A DNA stretch of 38,000 nucleotides. Origin: Butyriboletus loyo. Its lineage: Eukaryota; Basidiomycota; Agaricomycetes; Boletales; Boletaceae. The notes beneath the pieces are model-generated. The model saw only the letters and a program-made list of their open reading frames with translations, made no database searches and had not been told where the DNA came from. The stretch lies in contig JBBPSI010000229.1 of assembly GCA_038093515.1 (NCBI GenBank), positions 1 through 38,000 on the forward strand. Direction: 5' to 3'. This document shows positions 31,353-38,000 of this stretch, in pieces. Position 1 is the first letter of the stretch. Each line of letters starts with the position of its first letter. The position numbers and the translations under genes were made by a program.

Positions 31353-32282
31353 AATGATCTTATGTAACCATTTTTTAATTCTTTACTGACAAGGCTTCTG
31401 ATTTGGTCTTGTTCTTCATCAGACATTAGAATAACCCAACCCATTTTCAGAATGAAAATGGGTTGGAGATCAATTGCATGATCCCAAGGCTTGTACTCAG
31501 GCATCATTGCTGCTTTGTCCTCTGAGAACATGTCCAAATAATCATGGTAAGCACTGGGCAACTTTTCAGATACACCAGGCTCAATAGAGCAACAACTAGT
31601 GATGCTAGGGGATGAAATTGTGTCAGTAATTACTTATAATAAGGAGAACAGTGGTTGAAGGAAATTTGTTTGAAACGCCAATAAATATCTGAATTGTGGC
31701 ATGGGAAGCAATCTTAACCTATAATCATTTGATGGAAACCTAAGAGGGAAATGTAAGCCTCAATATATTTGTAATGCGCATAAAGAGGAAAACTTTATGT
31801 GTGATTCATCCAATAGCTCCTTTAGAACCATCCATATTAATAACTTCCATAGAAGCAGGTAAAGGGATAAGATCAATTTTGTGACTATCACAACATTTTT
31901 TGTCAATGAAGGTATTGACTGCACCTGTATACAGCAAAGCCTTAAGAAAATGAGTTTGCCAAGTGGCATTTGACTGATAGGTAATAATAACCACTGGAGA
32001 GTAATCACCACCAAACATCAAAGAACTTTTCTGTGGGGGTTTATAATTAGCAGTGTCCATTTGGGTGTTTATTTGTCTTAGGAGAGAATTAACCATGCTA
32101 TTTGTTGATCCTGGTGCTGACCACTTTTTAGGAGTCTCTCTCATGGGATTTTCAATAGATATATTTTTCAGTATGGAATAAAAATCATCCTCCTCACAAT
32201 CAATCAACTCAGGAGCATTTTTGCTTTTATCCAAAGACAATTGTGTAAATGTCAGGCTAATTGCCATCAAAGGTTCCTTATA
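31353..32282 (-). pseudogene. G3 protease region
   Basis: From KEPLMAISLTFTQLSL next to M2 through APGSTNSMVNSLLRQINTQM, SSLMFGGDYSPV and the active-site position YTGAVNTFIDKK (Asp to Tyr) to MEVINMDGSKGAIG. Then, in other frames, YHDYLDMFSEDKAAMMPEYK and ISKELKNGYIRS-like RT linker up to element C. Collinear with 4660-3996 in G1. Confidence 0.82.
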
Positions 32283-33893
32283 TAGTGAGTGAAAAAACCC
32301 TTGCAATGTTTCACTATTTTGCACTAGATGCCATGTAGCACCTGATGGTGTGTGAATCCTGCTTAGCGTTGGTGAGGTGGGTGATAGCACTGCCCTCTGG
32401 CTACAAATAGGTCCCTGGGCCATGTGATGTGGCCATGTGGCTGTAGAGATATGTCTATTCTAAAACAGGTATACTGTTGCAAGGGTTTATTCACTTTCAG
32501 CCTCAACAGTGGAATCTCAGTCAAATGAAAGAATAATTGTTTTTGTTTGGTCCTACAAATAATGATACACATATAAACATTATGTCTGAGTTGGAAAAAT
32601 TTCACATGCTTCTTTCTTCCCAACTTCTACCACCATGAGATCTATCTCCTCCTCCCAAAAGAATATCATCTTGACCATGCTTGATTCTGAACATTCTGCT
32701 TGCTCCATTGCCTCCACCACTGGCCAACATACTTGCACCATCTCTAGGCTTCATTCCAAGAAGCATTCTACTCTGCAAATGTCCACTGGAGGTCATCCAT
32801 CCAAGCTCTCCCCTGCCAATATCTGCCATGCCATTCATCTTATCTCTACTTACAAGGCAGAAAATGCTGTCCAAGTGACCAAAGCTCTCACAAATATTAT
32901 CAACCAACCTCTCAATCCCAACACAGTATGCCAGCACTTGAAAAAATCTGGTATGAAAGCTGTGGTCAAGCAAAAACAACCTATTCTCTCTGCCAGGCAT
33001 CGCAAGGCAAGACTAAACTTTGCCTATGCTCACAAAGATTGGACTCTGGAGGACTGGAAGAGGGTAGTATGGTCTGATGAGACTAAAATGAATTTCTTAG
33101 GGTCAGATGGACACAAATGGGTATGGAAAAAGCCAGGGAAGAGGCTTAGTGATAGACTGGTGAAGGGAACACTCAAGTTTGGAGGAGGTTCTGTGATGAT
33201 GTGGGGCTGTATGAGTTGGGAGGGGTTTGGGTATGCCACCAAGATTGATGGTAGGATGGATGGGGACCTATATCTTCAAATTGTGAAAAATGAACTTCAA
33301 GATTCCCTTCAGTATTATGGTCTCAATCCTCCTGACACCATCTTCCAACAAGACAATGACCCAAAGCACACCTGCAAGAAGGTCAAGGAGTGGCTAGATG
33401 AACAGGAGTTTAGTACTATGGTATGGCCAGCACCATCTCCTGATCTTAATCCAATAGAACATGCCTGGAGTTACCTTAAGAGGAGGCTTGCAGAATATGA
33501 ACACATCCCCAAGGAAATACTGGAATTGTAGGAGAGAATTCAGGTGGAGTGGGACAAGATACCAGTTGCAGAGTGTCAGAAGTTGATTGAAAGCATGCCT
33601 AGGAGGGTTCAGGCAGTGCCCAAGGCCAAAGGAGGCTATACCAAGTACTGATATCTCCCAAATACCCTTCTTTCATCATAAGTGAATAAACTCTTGCAAT
33701 GGTATACCTGTTTTAGAATAGACATATCTCCACGGCCACATGGCCACATCACATGGCCCAGGGACCTATTTGTAGCCAGGAGGCAGTGCTATCACCTGCC
33801 TCACAAATGCTAAGTGGAATTCCCACACCACCAGATGCTATATGGCATCTAGTGCAAAATAGTGAAACATTGCAAGGGTTTTTTCACTCACTG
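32283..33893 (+). mobile_element. M2: nearly intact Tc1/mariner element
   Basis: 1611 bp flanked by TA (32281-32282, 33894-33895). Terminal repeats of about 210 bp begin CAGTGAGTGAAAAAACCC (right end; the left has TAGTGAG). Each end has an outer 19-mer and an opposed inner 19-mer: 32288-32306 against 32477-32495, and 33681-33699 against 33870-33888, each module 208 bp long. Removing M2 and one TA rejoins the G3 frame (HHNPY to KEPLMA). Confidence 0.94.
32635..33651 (+). pseudogene. M2 transposase, one premature stop
   Basis: 338 codons from CACCATGAGATC to TGA 33649-33651, broken only by TAG at 33529-33531 (codon 299). The M1 family has Trp in the matching LWER motif, so TGG to TAG is likely. 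N-terminal helix-turn-helix (residues 1-50; SIASTTGQHTCTISRL), GHPSKLSP where Arg of GRPSK is His, then the full catalytic triad: VWSDETK (about residue 145), FQQDNDPKHT (about 240) and DLNPIEHAW (about 277). The 34-35 residue spacing between the last two fits DD34E-type Tc1. The enzyme cuts and pastes at TA. If read through or repaired it would be the only potentially active transposase here. Confidence 0.9.
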
Positions 33894-33895
33894 TA

Positions 33896-34288
33896 TGGGT
33901 TGTGATGAGGAGATGAGTGAGTGAAGGCACCAGGAACACCAGTCAACTTGAAACCCAAAAGATCTGGCACCAATGTCAAGGTGTAGTGGACTGCTGTCAC
34001 AGTTGTCTGATTTCCAGGAACCAAGTCTTGACAGCTGTCAACCTGTGTCAAGTCTGGCTGGTGACATCTGTCAGAAGTGTCCATTGCTAAATCGATGGGA
34101 ATTTCAAATGAGCTGTCAGCAGACCAGATCATGTCAGAATTGGTAATGATGACAGGTGTCAGGAATTAGGAATCCTCAGAGATATTGAGATTCTGGAAAT
34201 GTGCAAGCAGGTTTTCTAGCTCAACATGCTGTGGATTGGACCAAAGGGTCCTTCTCATCAATGCTTCTACTTCCCTCATGGTGGGCTC
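33896..34288 (-). pseudogene. G3 polyprotein segment upstream of protease
   Basis: Minus-strand 82-codon frame (34132-33884) with VDSCQDLVPGNQTTVTAVHY and LVPDLLGFKLTGVPGAF, which runs into the KEPLMA frame beyond M2. A stop near 34168 separates a helical piece (EVEALMRRTLWSN). It does not resemble the same region of G1, so its identity within gag/linker is unclear. Confidence 0.45.
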
Positions 34289-34778
34289 CAGTTGAATGAT
34301 GCTAGATGGTACTGAGAGTGAAGAAGCCTGCTACAGGAAGAACTCAATCCAATCAAAAGCAAAGAAATAAAGAAAAGGGTGTAATTTTATCAACCTCAAA
34401 GAGAAATAGAGAGGAAATGAAGAGAGGAAAACCAGGGAAGGACATTTCCACTGATGTCTATATAGAAAACCTGTAATCCTGGACTTCCTCTGCTGCAGAA
34501 TGGACTGGAGAGGACATGGAAATGTGAGAGGCTAGGCAGAATACATTGGCTATAGCTTGAAGATCATAGAACAAGGACAGAGGGTGACTAGATGCTCACA
34601 CAGAGAATCAGGAGAGTTAAAAAATGATATTTTAGGTTGTAGTTATAACCTTTTTATAGTCTGGGCATTTTCCAAGACTTGAAACACTGAGGATAAGTGA
34701 AAACTAAGTAGAGATGTCAAGGAAATTGTTGACAGAATGTACATAAGCATGTTGGATGTCATGGGAGTCAATCAGATG
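34289..34778 (+). repeat. Element C copy 4, truncated by M3
   Basis: Starts TGAATGATGCTAGATGGTACTG and matches copy 2 until ATCAGATG, where copy 2 has ATCAGATATAAT. The TA of that site, now TG, is the M3 insertion point. Confidence 0.8.
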
Positions 34779-35210
34779 CAGTGAAGGACAAAACTATTGC
34801 AATGTTTTGCACATTTGGATAGATTCAGATATATCTCAGGAGGGAAATTTGATAAACTCATAAATATATGCCCATACATCTTGGCTTCAACATGGTGCAA
34901 TAATATTATGTAATCTCCCATATCTGGCTGAGATACATCTATTTTGGTCAGACATACTCATTGCAATAGTTTTGTCCCTGCTATTCAGAAAAGCATAAAG
35001 TCACATGATTCTGTTGAAATCCTGCACAGCCACTGTGCAAATCAACAAATTCATGTGACTATATTGTATATGAAGACCTCTGAGCTGGTACTTCACCCCC
35101 CAACATCTTCAGTAATCATGGAAGCTCTATTCTCTACTCAAACCAAATACATTCTCTCTTCACTGGATTCTGGCCTATCTACCAATCAAATGTCACTCTC
35201 TTCTGGTATG
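34779..35210 (+). mobile_element. M3: 5' fragment of a third Tc1/mariner family
   Basis: Begins CAGTGAAGGACAAAAC. The outer 19-mer (34786-34804) recurs perfectly in opposed orientation at 34959-34977, a 192-bp module. ATG at 35118 starts 31 residues (MEALFSTQTKYILSSLDSGL...) that align without gaps to the M2 transposase start, covering the first helix-turn-helix helices. It stops abruptly at ...SSGM and continues as unrelated retroelement sequence. The rest is deleted. Confidence 0.78.
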
Positions 35211-35655
35211 CTGAAGCAGATCTGGGAGATGGTTGGACTTCCAGTTCATTCTGACCATCTAATGTTGATGTCATCCACCAACACCAATACAGATTCAACT
35301 CTGGATATTCTAGAAAACCTTCCACTAACCTTTGGACCTGGGAAAATCTCCCTACAGGTTCAGGTCACTGCAAAGGCTAACTTCGACCTATTACTTGGTT
35401 GACCATTTCATTGTCTATTGAGTGCAACTACTAATGATTTTCCAGATGGAGCACAGAACATCACACTCCAAGATCCAAATAGCAGAAAGGAGTTTAGACT
35501 ACCTACACATCTGTGGAGTCCCCATTGTTGCCAAGAAATTTCCTGTTCCAATCATCAGAGGATTGTAGAAATGGGTTTTTAGGTTTTGATGATCTGTCAA
35601 ATGGACAGGGAGATCCTACACTCTATCCAATGTGTGAGGTATTCAGGGCAATATA
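35211..35655 (+). pseudogene. Ty3 protease-domain fragment
   Basis: Plus-strand LKQIWEMVGLPVHSDHLMLM, then LPLTFGPGKISLQVQV and FDLLLG-stop-PFHCLL, then ITLQDPNSRKEFRLP: the retropepsin-like region typical of mushroom Ty3 polyproteins. The TGA at 35400-35402 replaces the Arg of the conserved LLGRPF. The active-site Asp lies upstream and is missing. Fragments continue to about 35570; the rest to M1c has no motif. The longer open frame that includes M3 is a chance fusion. Confidence 0.72.
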
Positions 35656-37083
35656 CAGTGGCTCAAAAAACTGTCTGCATGTTTGCATGTTTTACATTAA
35701 ATATCACTCAATACAATAACCCCTGATCCTAACCCTAGGTGGTGGGTGTATGAAATAGAGTACCTGCCCTTGGCCTTCTATTGGCCCAGGCATCAGGTAA
35801 TCTGGATAAGGTTAGATGGAATGTCAGCTATTTTAAAACAACAGGTCATGTGGACAGTTGTTTGACTTTACAAAATCCAACTATCTTGCATTTAGTATGA
35901 GCTCCCTTGGCCTTGATAACTGCTTCAACTCTTCTAGGAATGCTTTCTATCCATTTGTGACACTGTTCCACAGAAATATTCCCCCACTCTACCACCACCC
36001 TTTCCCATAATTGATGAACTCCTGTAGGAGCACTATTATAAGCTCAGAGACATCTTTTGAGGTGATTCCAAGTGTGTTCAATGGCATTGAGATCTGGAGA
36101 TTGTGCAGGCCAATCCAGAAGCTTGATTCCTTGCTCCTCAAACCAATTCTGGGCTCTTTTGGAGGTATGTTTGGGATCATTATTCTGCTGAAAAATGATA
36201 TCATGTTCGGAAATTCCAGATTTCTCCATGTGTTATAGCAATTCTTCCTCTAGAATTTACACATACTGTTCACCATCCATCCTCCCCTCAACCTCACTTA
36301 AAGCCCCCACTCCATTGAACCCAATAACATTAGGAAACTTGCTCTAAACTTGACTATACCTTTAACCTCTCTGGTAGTCAGGTCCTCTCGCTTCTTTTTC
36401 TACACATACACTCCTGTCCATCTGATGCAATTCTATTTATTTTGGTCTGATCCAACTAAATAATCCTCTTCCAGTCCTTATTGATACTTGAGAGCAAAGG
36501 CAAATCATCTTTTTCTAGGGTCAATTGGAAGAAGACATTTCTTCTTCTTCATCACAGCCTTTAAATGCACCCTCCTTGAGGTCTTTTCTCACTGTATGTG
36601 AGGGTATGGGAGGTTCAATGATGGAATTGATGAATTTTGTAGCCTGGACTGCATTTTTGGCCTTGCCAGTAATGATTTTCTGGACAATAGCACATTTGTT
36701 GGTAGGAGTAAGCTTAGAAGGACAGCCAGCATGAAGCTTCTCCTTGTCAGGTTGGATCTCTTGGAGTACTCTAGCCACAGTAGACTTCCCTAGGCCAGTC
36801 TGGGAGGCAATATTCCTAGTTGAAAGGCCAAGAGAGGAGCAAGAGATAGTATTGTCTTAGAGATGGAAATGGATTTTATGGTGATAGTGAGAAAATAAAT
36901 ATAGGAGGATGGGATTTACATATGTTGGGTGACACTCAGTTACATAAAGGTGACATAATAGGACCCTTGATGGATGTATGTAATGATATTACAGCATGTA
37001 GGGTCTAATATATGTGATCAAAACTTAAAGTCACATGACCTGTCATTTTAAAATAGCCGATATTCCATCAGACCTTATCCATA
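35656..37083 (-). mobile_element. M1c: Tc1/mariner element, 5'-truncated
   Basis: Reversed M1 copy, starting CAGTGGCTCAAAAAACTG after TA (35654-35655). It keeps the inner opposed site (35847-35865, one mismatch to the outer 19-mer at 35663-35681). The transposase-N-terminal end stops near 37083 (CTTATCCATAC), losing the last 160 or so bp, so it has no right TA. Confidence 0.9.
35896..36879 (-). pseudogene. M1c transposase (dead)
   Basis: Start codon ATA (36879-36877). The N-terminal part matches M1b (VARVLQEIQPDKEKLHAGC). It shares with M1b the TAG after SSSN, the AGATGATTTG stop, the TAG TTG GAT CAG lesion in the first catalytic segment and Asn in FQQNNDPKHT. The normal stop TACTAG is TGCAAG, so the last frame would run on. 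Confidence 0.85.
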
Positions 37084-37534
37084 CTAGCATTTCACCTGTT
37101 GTGCTTTCAGCACAGGTTGGAGATAGTAAAGTCAGAGATTCCATATACAACCAGTTGGGTATGGGTATATGTAATATACAATGTCAATCAGATCTCTAAA
37201 TTTCTATATACTTCATTCCAAACTACATTTGTGGTCTTGGTGCTATTTTCTTCATCTTCTGGGAAAAGTACATTGATGTTCCTGGGATGACTACACCTTG
37301 AAAGTGTTACATTTACTTATTTCGCACTCTGCGCATTTCTAGAGTGTTACCTTAGTCATACTGTCAGCCACATTGTGGCGCATTATTTACTGTTGTTGTA
37401 GCGCTTCGCATGTAGCTTGGAGCTCACTGTCTTTGTCTCCCAGTTTCTGACAGTGAGCTCCAGGTATGTGAAGTTAGATTTACTTGAATATATAGTTTCT
37501 GACAGTGAGCTCCAGCTGAGAGATTCCAGCTGTT
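37084..37534. other. Unassigned interval with hairpin and direct repeat
   Basis: No protein match. TGGAGCTCACTGTC (37418-37431) and GACAGTGAGCTCCA (37449-37462) form a perfect 14-bp inverted repeat with a 17-nt loop. AGTTTCTGACAGTGAGCTCC is repeated 52 bp apart (from 37442 and from 37494). CpG is moderate. It separates M1c from the copia fragment. Confidence 0.5.
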
Positions 37535-38000
37535 AACATGGGCAGGACAAATCGATATCTGGAGTAGTCATCGATGAAGGTCACCCAATAGCGGTAGCCA
37601 GAGAAGGTGGGGTAGGGAATGGCGTGTACATCCGAGTGGACGAGCTCAAGGGGTCGAGATGCGCGAGATTGGGAGCTGGGGAATGGATTTGCGTGCATTT
37701 TGCCAGCGAGGCATGGCTCACAGATAGGGTCAGGTGCCGACTTGCTGTCCAGCTTCATCCCAGTCACCAAATCGCGCTCCATCAGCGACTTGATGTCTGC
37801 CGAGTTGTGGTGCGCAAAGCGACGATGCCAGAGCGATAAGTCGAGCGGAACAGTTGTTGCAGCTCGTGCATACTCAGTCATAGACTCTGTTGTACCATCC
37901 AAAAACGCGGCATTGTTGCTGTCGATGGTGGCGACGAATAGTGGTTGTCCAGATGCGCGAGAGAAAGTCAAATGCGTTGCATTGATATGGACAACGAATG
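37535..38000 (-). pseudogene. Ty1/copia GAG-pre-integrase and integrase start (fragment)
   Basis: A minus-strand frame entering from beyond the window. GAG-pre-integrase motif LWHRRFAHHNSADIKSLMER with CEPCLAGK (HHCC zinc binding, about 37830-37700), then the integrase core LVHSDVHAIPYPTFSGYRYW and FIDDYSRYRFVLPM (37640-37540), with the first catalytic Asp. After FVLPM the copia pattern stops; the frame runs on into the repeat region to a stop near 37480. No stops occur within the recognisable part and CpG is dense, so it is young. The missing rest makes it non-functional here. Confidence 0.85.

Larger units (their letters stand above)
28823..34288 (-). mobile_element. G3: second G1-type Ty3 chromovirus, truncated
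   Basis: Minus-strand pol collinear with G1: protease region (32282-31353), RT/RNase H (30645-29640), integrase (29480-28823). Element C sits between protease and RT (30646-31352) and M2 upstream of the protease (32283-33893). The left end is cut by LTR D within the integrase core; the right end is cut by element C before gag. No G3 LTR remains. Confidence 0.87.

Noticed and set aside
34786..34977. Independent MITE instead of an M3 end
   Set aside because: The transposase ATG follows at the same distance as in M2, and the outer base context CAGTG at a former TA fits an element end. A separate MITE is still possible and is kept as a refuting alternative.
37094..37117. Hairpin-like ACCTGTTGTGCTTTCAGCACAGGT
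   Set aside because: The stem needs a bulge and no repeat or element boundary supports it.
1..38000. CRISPR array, rRNA, tRNA or telomeric array
   Set aside because: No spaced identical repeats and no recognisable rRNA or tRNA structure. CCTAACCCTAG occurs only once per M1 end and is part of its terminal repeat, not a telomere.

Overview
The window reads as transposon-packed heterochromatin from a filamentous fungus, most likely an agaricomycete basidiomycete. The evidence is chromodomain-bearing Ty3/gypsy elements, a second Ty3 lineage with the reverse transcriptase style common in mushroom-forming fungi, Tc1/mariner elements, a Ty1/copia fragment, and one gene with 45-47 bp introns (GTAAGT/GTGAGT, CTAAC-like branch sites). 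The taxonomic placement is inference. No rRNA, tRNA, CRISPR array or bacterial-style operon was seen.

Layout. 1-629: the end of a Tc1/mariner copy (M1), a piece of an LTR-like repeat (element C) and a solo LTR (family A). 630-18205: a decayed minus-strand Ty3 chromovirus (G1, LTR family B). Its gag is split by a plus-strand Ty3 composite (G2, LTR family A, 5577-16439, 5-bp duplication CAATT). G2 carries a third, internal LTR at 8433 and two further solo LTRs inside its pol (11868-12294 and 12680-13198, each with a perfect 5-bp duplication). After G2's pol lies an extra reading frame ending in three zinc knuckles. 18206-18924: a full element C. 19094-20227: a spliced four-exon gene with a Zn(II)2Cys6-type cysteine cluster and one in-frame stop. 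About 20960-26747: a minus-strand Ty3 element of another lineage (G4), broken by M1a (21913-23491) and a CpG-rich solo LTR D (24334-25150). 26748-28304: M1b. 28307-28822: a decayed LTR D fragment. 28823-34288: a second minus-strand relative of G1 (G3), broken by element C and by M2, a nearly intact Tc1/mariner element (32283-33893). 34289-35655: element C, the 5' end of a third Tc1/mariner family (M3) and a Ty3 protease fragment. 35656-37083: M1c, reversed. 37535-38000: a copia fragment running off the edge.

Nesting gives a relative order: element C before G1, G1 before G2, the outer G2 copy before the inner one, and the pol before its two solo LTRs. Old copies (G1, G3, M1) are visibly poor in CpG, while young ones (LTR D at 24334, inner G2) are rich. 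Many premature stops are TGA where the family has Arg, as expected from CGA to TGA deamination at methylated CpG.

The most unusual signals are: (1) three Tc1/mariner families whose ends carry a second copy of the terminal 19-bp site in opposed orientation about 190-208 bp inward; (2) 10- and 11-nt primer sites next to the LTRs of both G2 and G1 that are complementary to the predicted transcript start, i.e. Tf1-like self-priming; (3) the post-pol triple zinc-knuckle frame of G2; (4) M1 copies that share the same transposase lesions, as if amplified while already dead.
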